DNA of 57,322 nt from Pseudomonadota bacterium (lineage in GTDB: Bacteria; Pseudomonadota; Gammaproteobacteria; Steroidobacterales; Woeseiaceae), in assembly GCA_022574185.1 (NCBI GenBank), contig JACZSM010000011.1:1-57322 (forward strand), given 5' to 3'. Both the position numbers and the translations under genes were made by a program. Every line of letters starts with the position of its first letter. Position 1 is the stretch's first letter. Shown here piece by piece: positions 35,687 through 45,560 of this stretch. The notes below the pieces were generated by a model. The model was not told the origin of the DNA. It was given only the letters and a program-made list of their open reading frames with translations, and ran no database searches.

Positions 35687-36553
35687 ATGACGCAGGAGAG
35701 TGACCTGAACGAAGATCTGCGCATAGTACTCGCGCACACGATACGCGAAGCCTACATGGAGATTTTTCCGACCGCCACTATCGAGTCAAAGCTCGACGTC
35801 CTCGAACCGAATTCCTATATCGCTGTTACCTGCTCGCCGACGAAAGGCGTGGACATGACTCTCGATATGTCCGAGCGACTGGCGCACAGGGGTTTTAAAG
35901 TCGTCCCGCATATCGCCGCAAAAATGGTCAGGGATAAGGCGCATCTGCGAGAGATATTGAAACATCTCGACGACTTGCCGATCACCAGCATCTTCGTGCC
36001 CGGCGGCGATGCCGACAAAGCGATCGGCGACTATTCAAGCGCCCTCGAATTGCTGCGTGCGATATCTGAGTTCGATCACAAGTTCACCGAGATCGGTGTC
36101 GCGACGCATCCCGAAGGTCATCCTTCTGTTGCCGACGATGTGATGCTCGAACAACTGCTCAAGAAGCAGGAATTTTCCAATTACCTCGTCACCCAGATGT
36201 GTTTCAATGCCGGCGCGCTGGGCGAGTGGTTTCACGTCATCCGCGACGCGGGTGTCACACTGCCGGCGTGGCTCGGGCTGCCGGGCGTCTCCGAGCGCAG
36301 TGCTCTCATCACGACATCGCTGCGCATCGGCGTCGGCGATTCACTGCGATATCTTCGCAAACGCGGCAGGATCGCAATGCGTCTGATGAAGTACAAGACC
36401 TACCGGCCGGACGAGCTGCTGTTTGACCTGGCACCCTATCTGGCCGACCCGTTCTATAATATCGCAGGACATCACATCTACTGTTTCAACCAGGTCGTGC
36501 AGACCGAACAGTGGCGGCACGAGTTTCTGGAATCGCTGCATGGCAAGACGTAG
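35687..36553 (+). CDS. Methylenetetrahydrofolate reductase-like protein (MetF family)
   Basis: 288 residues, flavin TIM barrel. AGGA eight bases ahead fixes ATG 35687 over a TTG at 35681. Features: VLEPNSYIAVTCSPTKGVDMTL early on, then VPHIAAKMVRDKAHLREIL, SIFVPGGDAD, GVATHPEGHP and QMCFNAGAL, corresponding to the folate/FAD-binding strands of MetF (GxxxTSVTWGAGG is replaced by a different loop, so it is a divergent branch). Beside methyltransferases that make methyl-THF, it most likely runs in the oxidative direction, methyl-THF to methylene-THF, joining demethylation to one-carbon metabolism. It overlaps the next MttB-family gene by 14 bases. Confidence 0.82.
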   Translation: MTQESDLNEDLRIVLAHTIREAYMEIFPTATIESKLDVLEPNSYIAVTCSPTKGVDMTLDMSERLAHRGFKVVPHIAAKMVRDKAHLREILKHLDDLPITSIFVPGGDADKAIGDYSSALELLRAISEFDHKFTEIGVATHPEGHPSVADDVMLEQLLKKQEFSNYLVTQMCFNAGALGEWFHVIRDAGVTLPAWLGLPGVSERSALITTSLRIGVGDSLRYLRKRGRIAMRLMKYKTYRPDELLFDLAPYLADPFYNIAGHHIYCFNQVVQTEQWRHEFLESLHGKT

Positions 36554-38060
36554 CCATCGTAAGAAACGGGTAGCAAACGCGATCCACCAACTGCCGTGGC
36601 AGGACGTTGTCAATCCCTATGCGCCGCTTGAAATTCTCGACGCTGAACAGGTCGAGACCATCATCGATGCGGCGCTAACCATACTCAAGTCGCAGGGTAT
36701 GCGTTTTCTAGAACCCGGCAGTCGTGACACGATGCGGGAAGCAGGTGCGGACGTCGATGAAGCTGAAATGATCGTGCGCTTCGATCCGGATCTCATCAAA
36801 GAGAAGCTGGCGCAGGCGCCGGCAAAATTCGGACTGCGCGCCCGCAATCCAGCGCACAATCTCACCATCGGCGGCAACCATATTCTGTTTGCGTCGGTCG
36901 GCGGCCCGGCATTCTGCAGTGACCTCGACAAGGGCCGGCGGCCCGGTACCTACGCGGAAATGTGCGACTTCCTGCGCATCGTGCAAAGCCTCAATATCCT
37001 GCACCAGGAAGGTGGCGGCGCCTTCGAAGCGATGGATCTGCCCGCCGAGACGCGACATCTCGATTTGTATCTCGCACAAATCCGGCTGCTCGACAAGAAT
37101 TGCCAGTCCTATGCCCTCGGTCGCGACAGAACCCTCGACTCGATCGAAATGATCTGCATCGCGCTGGAGGTCGACCGCGATGAATTAGCAAAAGATCCTG
37201 CCCTGCTCGCAATCATCAACACCAACTCGCCGATGCAACTCGATATTCCGATGACCGAGGCTGTCTACGAATTGGCCGGCGCGGGTCAGGTCTGTTGCAT
37301 CACGCCATTCACGCTTGCGGGGTCGATGAGTCCGGCAACGCTTGCGGGCACGCTCGCACAGCAGACGGCCGAGGTGCTGGCCGTCGCCGCACTCACGCAA
37401 TCGATCAAACCCGGTGCACCCATCGTCTATGGCAGTTTTGCATCGAACGTCGACATGCGTAGTGGTGCGCCCGCGTTAGGCACGCCTGAGTACACGAAAG
37501 CGGCACAGGCCAGCGGCCAGATCGCGCGGCGACTCGGGCTGCCGTTTCGCTCCAGCAACACGACCGTTTCGAACTGTGTCGATGCACAGTCCGCTTTCGA
37601 GAGTGAGATGTCGCTCTGGGGAGCGGTTATGGGCCACGCCAACCTCGTCAACCATGCGGCAGGCTGGCTTGAGTGCGGGCTTACGGCCTCGTTCGAAAAA
37701 CTCGTCATCGATGCTGAGATGTTACAGATGATTACCGAGTACCTGCGGCCCATTGTCGTCAACGACGACCAGCTCGCGCTCGACGCGATCGCCGAAGTCG
37801 GTCCGGGCGGACATCATTTCGGCACCAGCCACACTCTCGAGCGCTACGAGACGGCATTTTATACGCCACTGCTGTCGAACCGGCAGAACTACGAGGCGTG
37901 GGCCGAATCCGGAAGTATTGATATTAGCGTGCGCGCCAACGCACTATGGAAACAATTGCTCGCCGAGTACGAACAACCTCCGCTCGACCCAGCCATTGAC
38001 GAGGCGCTGGTCGAGTATGTAGACAAGCGCAGGATCGAACTGCTCAGCAAAGCTAACTGA
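36540..38060 (+). CDS. MttB-family (non-pyrrolysine) methylamine:corrinoid methyltransferase 1
   Basis: 506 residues. ATG 36540 starts a strongly basic tail ([10 protein letters not shown], six Arg/Lys in ten), after which the TIM-barrel family sequence runs from [13 protein letters not shown] to [11 protein letters not shown]. Conserved segments: [64 protein letters not shown] and [22 protein letters not shown]. There is no in-frame TAG, so no pyrrolysine; such MttB relatives act on quaternary amines (MtgB on glycine betaine, MtpB on proline betaine, MtcB on carnitine). It resembles the third paralogue at 55173 in its C-terminus. Substrate unknown; it has no corrinoid protein in its own operon and probably shares the one at 54444. 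Confidence 0.88.
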   Translation: MARRSHRKKRVANAIHQLPWQDVVNPYAPLEILDAEQVETIIDAALTILKSQGMRFLEPGSRDTMREAGADVDEAEMIVRFDPDLIKEKLAQAPAKFGLRARNPAHNLTIGGNHILFASVGGPAFCSDLDKGRRPGTYAEMCDFLRIVQSLNILHQEGGGAFEAMDLPAETRHLDLYLAQIRLLDKNCQSYALGRDRTLDSIEMICIALEVDRDELAKDPALLAIINTNSPMQLDIPMTEAVYELAGAGQVCCITPFTLAGSMSPATLAGTLAQQTAEVLAVAALTQSIKPGAPIVYGSFASNVDMRSGAPALGTPEYTKAAQASGQIARRLGLPFRSSNTTVSNCVDAQSAFESEMSLWGAVMGHANLVNHAAGWLECGLTASFEKLVIDAEMLQMITEYLRPIVVNDDQLALDAIAEVGPGGHHFGTSHTLERYETAFYTPLLSNRQNYEAWAESGSIDISVRANALWKQLLAEYEQPPLDPAIDEALVEYVDKRRIELLSKAN

Positions 38061-38074
38061 TACGGAACACGGCG

Positions 38075-39601
38075 ATGCGACCTACTTTGAATATCCTCTC
38101 CGAAGCGCTCATCAGTGACATTCTCAATGAGGCGAAACGCATTCTGGGTGAACTCGGCATGGAGATACGCGGACAGACGCTAAAGGAACGCCTGCTCGAT
38201 CATGGCTTGAAAACCACCAAGGACGGTAAGCGCATATTGTTTACGGCGGACGTTGTCGAAGCGGCGGTCGCGAGCGCGCCGAAATCCTTTACATTGTTCA
38301 ATCGCGATGGCGATGCACACGCCGACATCGGTGGCTACAACGTGCACTACGTGCCGGGTTCGAGCGGCCTCAAAATTCAGGATCATCGTACGGGCGAGAC
38401 GCGCCTGGCGAATTCGACCGATTTCATCGAGTACGCGCGAATTTGCGACGGCATGGAGCACATTGCGTATCTCGCGACGGCGTTTTCAACCAACAAGGAC
38501 ATCGAGTCGCAAGTCTCCGATGCCTGGCGCTTGTACATGTGTCTGACGACGTCGAAGAAACCCGTCGTCACGGGCGCGTTCACCGAGCATGGCGTCAAAC
38601 GCATGGTCGACATGCTGCAATTGTTCCGCCGCGATCGCGCGGAACTGATCGAGAAGCCCTACTCCATCTTCACGATTACGGCGACCGGCAATTTCCGCTT
38701 CGGCGAAGACTCGTGCCAGAACCTGCTCGACTGTGTCGAGGCTGGCATTCCCGTGGAAATAGTGCCCGTGACGCTAATGGGCCTTATCGCACCGGTCACG
38801 CTGGTCGGCGCATTGGTATTTCATTGCGTCGACGTCCTCACTGGAATCACGATGGCGCAGATCATCCGCCCCGGCGCACCCGTGTTGTTCGGCGGCGCGC
38901 CGGCCACGTTCCACATGAAAGCGGCAAGCTCGCCGATGGCGGCAGTCGAGGCGCTACACCTGAACGTGGCCTATGTCGCGATCGCCAAGTCGATGGACCT
39001 GCCAACTCAGGCCTACATGGCATTGAGCGATGGCAAGTTTCTCGACGCGCAGGGCGGTGGCGAAACGTTCAGCAGCGCCATGCTGGCCGCATTGGCTGGC
39101 GTCAACTCCGTGTCCGGACCCGGCATGCTGGACTTCGTGTTGACATTCAGTTTGCCGAAACTCGTTTACGACAACGAAATTTGCGGTCAGTGTCTGCACT
39201 TTGTGCGCGACATCCAACCACTGGGCGATCTGCCAACACAGACTCTCGTCGATGACCTGATGCGGGACAACCACCTGATTACGTCCAAACATACGCTCGA
39301 ACACTGGCCGAAGGAGTTGTACCTGACCGACCCGGTAATCGATCGCGCCAACCGCGAGTCCTGGGAAGAAGCCGGGTCATTGTCGCTGTGCGACCGGGCA
39401 AACGCCGAGGTCGAGGAGCGACTGGCCAACTACATGCCGATCGCAACAGACCCCGAAGCCGATACTACAATGCGCGAACTGGTGGCCGCCGGCTTCGAGA
39501 AACAAGAACAACTGCCCGAGCTGCCACCACCGGCAGAAGTACCGCCGCCGAAACCCGTACTGGGCCGCCGCGGCCGCGCCGGTCGGCGACGCGCCACCTA
39601 G
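38075..39601 (+). CDS. MttB-family methyltransferase 2 (divergent)
   Basis: 508 residues. It keeps the barrel pattern of the family ([73 protein letters not shown]) but differs clearly from the other two copies and lacks their [12 protein letters not shown]-terminus. Its basic tail is at the opposite end: a Pro-rich linker ([14 protein letters not shown]) followed by [12 protein letters not shown]. This suggests the tail is a separate module attached by a flexible linker. No in-frame TAG. It starts 14 bases after methyltransferase 1 and ends the operon; a different amine substrate is likely. Confidence 0.85.
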   Translation: MRPTLNILSEALISDILNEAKRILGELGMEIRGQTLKERLLDHGLKTTKDGKRILFTADVVEAAVASAPKSFTLFNRDGDAHADIGGYNVHYVPGSSGLKIQDHRTGETRLANSTDFIEYARICDGMEHIAYLATAFSTNKDIESQVSDAWRLYMCLTTSKKPVVTGAFTEHGVKRMVDMLQLFRRDRAELIEKPYSIFTITATGNFRFGEDSCQNLLDCVEAGIPVEIVPVTLMGLIAPVTLVGALVFHCVDVLTGITMAQIIRPGAPVLFGGAPATFHMKAASSPMAAVEALHLNVAYVAIAKSMDLPTQAYMALSDGKFLDAQGGGETFSSAMLAALAGVNSVSGPGMLDFVLTFSLPKLVYDNEICGQCLHFVRDIQPLGDLPTQTLVDDLMRDNHLITSKHTLEHWPKELYLTDPVIDRANRESWEEAGSLSLCDRANAEVEERLANYMPIATDPEADTTMRELVAAGFEKQEQLPELPPPAEVPPPKPVLGRRGRAGRRRAT

Positions 39602-39746
39602 ACAGAAGTCCCCGCATGTCTCGATCCCGCCTGACGGGAGCGAGCTCTTACAGGGACAGTAAGTTTTGCTTCCCATAATGGCTCGATAGGGTCTAGAATC
39701 GCGGCCCGATCCGTACGTCCAATGAACCCGTTCCTATCCTAAAGCC

Positions 39747-41003
39747 ATGAAAAACGCTCTCGCCCCAGTAGCGCCACTGTTGATCGGCGTGGCAATCCTG
39801 ATGACCGGCTCCGGACTGCAGGGTACTTTATTGCCTGTGAGGGCATCGCTCGAGGACTTCTCGACGATCGCGATCGGTATCATCGGTGCTGCCTATTTCT
39901 TAGGCTTTACGCTGGGTTGCCTCAAAGGCGGCGAACTCGTCAAGAACGTCGGCCACGTGCGTGTATTCCTGGCCATGACGGCGCTCGGCTCAGTGGCGCC
40001 GCTGATGCACGGCCTGATCCTGAACCCGATTGCGTGGAGTTTGCTGCGATTTCTGAGCGGCTTTTGCTTCGCTGTTCTCTTTGTCGTCATCGAAAGCTGG
40101 CTTAACGAGCGCTCGAGCAATGAGAACCGCGGCATCGTGTTCTCTACCTACGTCATGATCATGCTGACCGTGCTTGCAGCCGGGCAGATGATGACCCTGC
40201 TCTACGAACCCGAGGGTCTGGAATTATTCTTGATCGCTTCGGTGCTGGTGTCACTCGGCGCTATACCCGTCGCCCTGTCGAAGCAACAATCTCCCGCGCA
40301 GCCGACACAGGTCGACGTCAACCTCAGGCGATTGTTCCGGATCTCTCCCACCGGGACTCTGGGATGCCTGGCGGATGGCATCGTATTCGGCGCATTCTGG
40401 TCGCTGGCACCAGTTTTCACGGCGAGCGTTTCCGCGGACACGTCTCTCGCGGCGTGGTTCATGTCATCGGCCGTCGTCGGTGGCGCACTGGGTCAATGGC
40501 CGCTGGGTTATATTTCCGACAAGCTCGGGCGGCGCAAGATATTGTTTGTGTCGGCCGCTGTCGGCGCAGTGATCGCAGCACTGTTTTTCATATTCGTTGA
40601 CGGCCTTGGCTTCGTCGGCATCAACCTGCTGGTCGCCGCCTGGGGATTCTTTGCCTTCCCCATGTACTCGATATCGGTTGCACACGCCAACGACTACGCC
40701 GAACCCAGTGACTACGTCATGGTGTCCAGCGGCCTGCTACTCGTATACGGCGCCGGAGCGATCATCGGCCCGTTCGCTGCGTCGGCCGTTATGACTCTTG
40801 CGGGTGCGTCGGGCCTGTTTGCAATGGTCGGACTGGTACAGGTCATGCTTGCGGTATATGTAGTGCAACGGATTTTCCGTCGCGCCAGCGCACCGTCCGA
40901 GCAACATATCGCCTTCAGTGACGCGCTTACGACTGCCTACACTGCATCACAGGTTTACGAAGAAGAGATCCTGCACAAGGCCGACGACGAAGGAGAAACC
41001 TGA
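39747..41003 (+). CDS. MFS transporter
   Basis: 418 residues with 12 predicted helices and the MFS loop 2-3/8-9 patterns (ESWLNERSSNENRG; DKLGRRKILFVSAAVGA). The segment ESWL-ER----RG is typical of the MFS group containing YcaD-like and related carriers. It follows the MttB-2 gene after 145 bases, convergent with the regulator gene 12 bases beyond its stop. Given the context it may import a methylated amine or export a product, but no classical betaine carrier (BCCT, ProU) is seen in the window. The C-terminal ~30 residues are acidic and cytoplasmic. Confidence 0.85.
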   Translation: MKNALAPVAPLLIGVAILMTGSGLQGTLLPVRASLEDFSTIAIGIIGAAYFLGFTLGCLKGGELVKNVGHVRVFLAMTALGSVAPLMHGLILNPIAWSLLRFLSGFCFAVLFVVIESWLNERSSNENRGIVFSTYVMIMLTVLAAGQMMTLLYEPEGLELFLIASVLVSLGAIPVALSKQQSPAQPTQVDVNLRRLFRISPTGTLGCLADGIVFGAFWSLAPVFTASVSADTSLAAWFMSSAVVGGALGQWPLGYISDKLGRRKILFVSAAVGAVIAALFFIFVDGLGFVGINLLVAAWGFFAFPMYSISVAHANDYAEPSDYVMVSSGLLLVYGAGAIIGPFAASAVMTLAGASGLFAMVGLVQVMLAVYVVQRIFRRASAPSEQHIAFSDALTTAYTASQVYEEEILHKADDEGET

Positions 41004-41015
41004 GGGCGCTGCGAG

Positions 41016-41987
41016 CTATTGCCGCCGCTCGGCGCTCGGCGAGTGGCCGAAGAATTCCTTGTAGCTCTTGCTGAAATGAGAGCTCGAGACAAATCCCGTC
41101 AGTGCTGAAATTTCGACGAGATGCTTGCTCGTCTGGCGCAACAGCTCGCGCGCGCGCGACAATCGGATCTGCTGGTAGTAACGGGACGGCCCGCACTTCA
41201 GGTAGCGCTCAAACAATCTTTGCAATTGACGGCGCGAAACTCCAGTGTACGACGCGATATCGGCCTGGCTCATCGGCTCCTTGATGTTTGCTTCCATGAG
41301 TTCGACCGCGATCACGAGTTTCTCGGATTGTTTGCCGACGACGTGTTTCAAAGGTACGCGCTGGTGTTCGCCCGAGCGACGAATCCGCTCATGGATGAAC
41401 TGCTCGGCAACGCCGGTGCTGACCTCGTTGCCACATTGCACCTTGATGAAATGCAGCATCATATCGACCGGTGCAGTACCGCCCGAGCAGGTATAGCGGT
41501 CGCGATCGATCGTGTACACACTGCGACTCACGTGAATATTCGGGAACAGGTCGGTCAACGCCGCCATGTTTTCCCAGTGCACACTGCAGCGATAGCCGTC
41601 AAGCAATCCGGCACTGGCAAGAAGATAGCTTCCCGTGCAGGTCGATCCAAACGCAACGCCGCTCTGACCGATTGTTCGCAGCCAACGCAACACAGGTTCG
41701 CTCGTATTTTGCTCGACATTCCAGCCGCCGCAAACGATGACGGCATCAACGTTGCTGAGAACATCGCCGTCAATAATGCCGTTGTCTACATTGATCGACA
41801 AACCGCCACTGGCGCGCACAGCCGCACCGGTCTCGGAGATCAGTTTCCACGCATAAACTTCGTCACGACAGATACGATTTGCCATGCGCAAAGGCTCGAC
41901 GGCGGAAGACATCGAGATCAACGTAAAGTGATTGATCAGTAGAAATCCGAACCGGGTCGGTCCTGTCTTGGTCGAGGTATCAGTCAT
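41016..41987 (-). CDS. GlxA-family (DJ-1/PfpI-AraC) transcriptional regulator, GbdR-like
   Basis: 323 residues. N-terminal DJ-1/PfpI-like sensing domain (about 10-180; FGFLLINHFTLISMSSAVEPLRMANR, VIVCGGWNVEQ, GSTCTGSYLLASAGLLDG) and a C-terminal AraC HTH pair (about 225-318; SQADIASYTGVSRRQLQRLFE, ISALTGFVSSSHFSKSYKEFFG). Pseudomonas GbdR, the activator of glycine betaine and dimethylglycine catabolism, has this architecture. The gene is the last of the minus-strand run, 44 bases after soxG, so it is probably the regulator of both betaine clusters. Effector and binding sites cannot be read from sequence. Confidence 0.85.
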   Translation of the reverse strand: MTDTSTKTGPTRFGFLLINHFTLISMSSAVEPLRMANRICRDEVYAWKLISETGAAVRASGGLSINVDNGIIDGDVLSNVDAVIVCGGWNVEQNTSEPVLRWLRTIGQSGVAFGSTCTGSYLLASAGLLDGYRCSVHWENMAALTDLFPNIHVSRSVYTIDRDRYTCSGGTAPVDMMLHFIKVQCGNEVSTGVAEQFIHERIRRSGEHQRVPLKHVVGKQSEKLVIAVELMEANIKEPMSQADIASYTGVSRRQLQRLFERYLKCGPSRYYQQIRLSRARELLRQTSKHLVEISALTGFVSSSHFSKSYKEFFGHSPSAERRQ

Positions 41988-42031
41988 TGGGCGGCACGCT
42001 ATGCATCTTCGCCCAAAGTATGAATCGTCAA

Positions 42032-42565
42032 CTAGCGGAACTCAATCCCGTATTCGCATCCGGCGTTCGCCAGCCAGCGCAGCAGGTAGTCCGAGAAACT
42101 TCGGCGAACGATGATGTCAAAGGTGTGCGGCGCTTCGACGAAGCCGAATAATACGGCAGCTTTCGCCAGTCCACTCTGTGCACAAGTTCCAGGACCAAAG
42201 ACGATTTCATGAAAATCGAGCGTACAGCCCTTGGCTAAAACGTCGCGCACATTTTTACCTGACAGCCGCAACTCGATGTTGCCACCACTAACGTCATTGA
42301 CTGCCGCATGATGGCTGGCCAATTTTTTGTCCAAATCTGCCAGCAGGCCCAGCGTATTGTCTGCCACCGTGGTGATCAACCATTCGTCGGGCCCGATCCA
42401 GAAAACGCGGTGTTCTTTCTCCGACATCGTATTCGCCGCCACTGGCAGCGACTGACCAATCACGGACTCCACCGCAGTAATGAAATCGACGCTGTGTCGG
42501 TCGCCACGCAGGTTGATGTGACCGACATCATCAAGCACACACACTTGAACTGTGGACTCAGTCAT
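42032..42565 (-). CDS. soxG: Sarcosine oxidase gamma subunit
   Basis: 177 residues, GcvT-like small subunit. GTG at 42577 is possible, but ATG at 42565, overlapping the soxA stop by 8 bases, gives the usual length. Family segments: RVFWIGPDEWLI, VNDVSGGNIELRLSGKNVRDVLAKGCTLDFH and RSFSDYLLRWL. It forms the heterotetrameric sarcosine oxidase with SoxB, SoxD and SoxA, encoded in the order soxB-soxD-soxA-soxG. The enzyme oxidises sarcosine to glycine with THF, yielding methylene-THF and H2O2. Confidence 0.92.
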   Translation of the reverse strand: MTESTVQVCVLDDVGHINLRGDRHSVDFITAVESVIGQSLPVAANTMSEKEHRVFWIGPDEWLITTVADNTLGLLADLDKKLASHHAAVNDVSGGNIELRLSGKNVRDVLAKGCTLDFHEIVFGPGTCAQSGLAKAAVLFGFVEAPHTFDIIVRRSFSDYLLRWLANAGCEYGIEFR

Positions 42566-45554
42566 TCTGCCGCTCACCTTCGGGGTCGTAGAACACCGGG
42601 GAAACTATTCTTACGGGTACGGCCGAGCCATCCGCAAGAGATGCGAAGATGATCTCATCCCGGCGTGAGTGACCGGTGGCGACGAGCGCCATCGCAATCG
42701 GGCGGCCTAGACACGCGCTGTAGTAGCTGGATGTCACGTGCCCACACATCGGTACGGGTATCGCAGCACCCGGATCGTCCACAAGCTGTGTACCCTCGGG
42801 CAATACCGTCTTGCCGTCTTCGGACAGCAATCCAACCAGTTGCTTGCGATCGCTGCGGACGCAGTCGGTCCGCGACAATGAGCGTTTGCCAAGAAAATCC
42901 TTGTCCTTTGAGAGCAACCACTGCAAGCGCAGATCGACGGGTGTTACCGAGCCGTCCGTGTCCTGACCGACGATGACGAATCCCTTTTCGGCGCGCAGCA
43001 CATGCATCGTTTCTGTGCCGTAAGGAGTGATGTCGAATTTCGCGCCAGCATCGGCGACGAGTTGCCACATCTTTAATGCATTGCGGCTGTCGATATTGAT
43101 TTCGAACGCGAGCTCGCCTGAGAAACTTACGCGGAACAAAGTCACCGCGATACCGGCAAGCTCCGCGTCGCGCACGCTCATGAATGCGAAGCTGTCGCGC
43201 TCGAGATCGATGTTGCAGCCAATGTCTTGCAGGACCCGGCGGCTATTCGGCCCGGCGACCACGATCGTGGCATAGTGCTCAGTCAGCGACGTCAGGTAAA
43301 CCTCGAGTTCCGGCCATTCGGTCTGCAGCCATCTTTCGAGCCAGGCTAAGACCGGCGCCGCACCTCCCGTCGTCGTCGTCAAATAAAATTGTCGCTCTGC
43401 AACCCGGGCTATGACACCGTCGTCCATGACCATGCCGTCTTCACCAAGCATGATGCCGTAAGCGCAGCGCCCGACCTTCATCTTGCCAACGTCGTGCGTG
43501 TAAATTCGTCGCAGGAACTCGACAACGTCCGGGCCGCGCGCATCGATCTTGCCCAGTGTTGACGCATCCATCATGCCAACTGACTTGCGGGTCGCAAGGC
43601 ACTCGCGTGCCACCGACGTGTGCAGATCTTCGTCGCCCTGTGGGAAGTACCAGGGACGGTGCCATTGCCCAACGACTTCGAACGGCGCGCCTGCCGCCTC
43701 ATGACTGGCATGAATGGCGGTCTTGCGCACCGGCTCAAACAGATCGCCGACATTCTCCGCAGCGCCGACACCGAATGTGACTGGCGTGTAGGCGGGCCGA
43801 AACGCCGTTGTGCCGACGCTCGCGATGTCTTCGCCCAGGCACTCGGCGAGTATTGCCATGCCATTGATATTGCCAAGCTTGCCCTGGTCCGTGCCGAAAC
43901 CAAGCGCCGTGTATCGCTTGACGTGCTCGACGTTGCGGTAGCCTTCGCGCACTGCAAGTCGAATGTCGGCAACACTAGTGTCGATCTGGAAGTCGACGAA
44001 CTGCTTCGGGCAACGGTCGGGGTCTGTGGCTGCCGGGACTCGCCAAAGCGGCTCGAGCGGACGCGAGGCGACTTCGACAGCCAACGGCAACGTTACGTCG
44101 GCGGCTTCGATGCCACAGCGTGCGATGACTTCGATACCGGCATCCAGCCCGTCTTGAAGACAGTCCTGCAGCGACCATTTGCCATTGCCCGCGCCGGCTG
44201 ACACATTGGCCTGCGCGTACTCGGCCGGCACAAAGCAATGCAGGTCATCACTCCAGGCATTCTTGCCGCCCGATTGCGAATGCAGGTGCACGGCCGGGCT
44301 CCACCCGCCCGATACGGCCACCAGGTCACAGTCGATGTTGATCGTATTTTGTACCGTCGATGTAACATCCCCATTCCATTGCGCAACACGCACGCCGGAG
44401 ACGTGCCGGCGCCCGCTGACATCGGTCACGATGTGTCCCGGCAGCATCGTAATGCCGTCAGCCCTGGCCGCATCGGCAAGGGCGCCGGCGCCTTCGGCAC
44501 GACTGTCAATGATGACGACGGATGCGCCAGCCGCGCGCAAATCGATGGCAGTTCGGTACGCTGAGTCGTTGTTCGTGAAAACGACGGCACGCTTGCCCGG
44601 ACACACTGCATAGCGATGGATGTAACACGATACGGCCGACGCCAGCATCACGCCGGGCCGGTCATTGTTGCAAAAGACCAGCGGTCGTTCGAATGCACCC
44701 TGCGCCAGTACAACCTGTTTGGCACGCACGCGCCACAACCGTTGCCGTACTCCCGCTACGTCCTCGCCAATGTGATCCGTGCAGCGTTCGACGATTGCGA
44801 CGAAGTTGTGATCGTAGTAACCAAAGACCGTGCTGCGAGTCAGCATCGTGACGTTATCGAGCGCGTCGAGTTCGGCCGTCGTCGCCTCGATCCAGGCCGT
44901 TGCCGGTTCTGCGTCGATCGTCTGCGACGCGGACAATAAGCTGCCGCCGAACTCGTTTTGTTCATCGGCAATAATGACACGCGCGCCTGATCGCGCCGCC
45001 ACCAGCGCCGCGATCAATCCGGCCGGGCCCGCGCCAGCGATCAGCACGTCGCAATGCGCATTGCGGTGCTCGTAACGGTCCGGGTCCGGTTCTCGCGGCG
45101 CTAATCCGAAACCCGCGGCGGCGCGGATGAATCGTTCATACCAGGGCCACAGCGCTTGCGGGCGCATGAACGTCTTGTAATAGAAGCCGGCGGCCAACAA
45201 CGGGCTCACGAGATCGTTGAATGCAGCAATATCGAAGCGCAAGCTCGGCCAGCCCTTGGTCGATCGGGCCTCGAGTCCATCGTACAACTCGACTTGCGTG
45301 GCCCGCTGCGTCGGCAACGTCGATGCACCCCTGCCGATCTGCAGGATCGCGTTCGGTTCTTCGGCGCCGGCACCGACGATGCCGCGCGGCCGGTGTAGCT
45401 TGAAGCTGCGGCTGACCAACGACACCCCGTTGGCCAGCAATGCAGACGCCAGCGTGTCGCCCGTGTAACCCTCGTAGGATTTGCCGTTGAATCGAAAGCT
45501 CAAGGCGCGCGAACGATCGATGCGCCCTCCCTGTTTGAGACGATTTGGCTGCAC
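42558..45554 (-). CDS. soxA: Sarcosine oxidase alpha subunit
   Basis: 998 residues. The N-terminus has the SoxA/Fer2_4-like region (FRFNGKSYEGYTGDTLASALLANG, about 20-43), then the NAD/FAD Rossmann part (DVLIAGAGPAGLIAALVAARSGARV around 170, EQNEFGGSLL) and the C-terminal folate-binding GcvT domain (about 620-990; IDARGPDVVEFLRRIYTHDV). In the complex it binds NAD and channels the imine from the FAD/FMN centres to THF. It starts 6 bases after soxD and overlaps soxG by 8 bases. Confidence 0.95.
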   Translation of the reverse strand: MQPNRLKQGGRIDRSRALSFRFNGKSYEGYTGDTLASALLANGVSLVSRSFKLHRPRGIVGAGAEEPNAILQIGRGASTLPTQRATQVELYDGLEARSTKGWPSLRFDIAAFNDLVSPLLAAGFYYKTFMRPQALWPWYERFIRAAAGFGLAPREPDPDRYEHRNAHCDVLIAGAGPAGLIAALVAARSGARVIIADEQNEFGGSLLSASQTIDAEPATAWIEATTAELDALDNVTMLTRSTVFGYYDHNFVAIVERCTDHIGEDVAGVRQRLWRVRAKQVVLAQGAFERPLVFCNNDRPGVMLASAVSCYIHRYAVCPGKRAVVFTNNDSAYRTAIDLRAAGASVVIIDSRAEGAGALADAARADGITMLPGHIVTDVSGRRHVSGVRVAQWNGDVTSTVQNTINIDCDLVAVSGGWSPAVHLHSQSGGKNAWSDDLHCFVPAEYAQANVSAGAGNGKWSLQDCLQDGLDAGIEVIARCGIEAADVTLPLAVEVASRPLEPLWRVPAATDPDRCPKQFVDFQIDTSVADIRLAVREGYRNVEHVKRYTALGFGTDQGKLGNINGMAILAECLGEDIASVGTTAFRPAYTPVTFGVGAAENVGDLFEPVRKTAIHASHEAAGAPFEVVGQWHRPWYFPQGDEDLHTSVARECLATRKSVGMMDASTLGKIDARGPDVVEFLRRIYTHDVGKMKVGRCAYGIMLGEDGMVMDDGVIARVAERQFYLTTTTGGAAPVLAWLERWLQTEWPELEVYLTSLTEHYATIVVAGPNSRRVLQDIGCNIDLERDSFAFMSVRDAELAGIAVTLFRVSFSGELAFEINIDSRNALKMWQLVADAGAKFDITPYGTETMHVLRAEKGFVIVGQDTDGSVTPVDLRLQWLLSKDKDFLGKRSLSRTDCVRSDRKQLVGLLSEDGKTVLPEGTQLVDDPGAAIPVPMCGHVTSSYYSACLGRPIAMALVATGHSRRDEIIFASLADGSAVPVRIVSPVFYDPEGERQND

Positions 45555-45560
45555 GATCGC

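Noticed and set aside
36540..39601. Pyrrolysine in MttB-family proteins
   Set aside because: All three genes read through without any in-frame TAG, and no pyl genes are seen.
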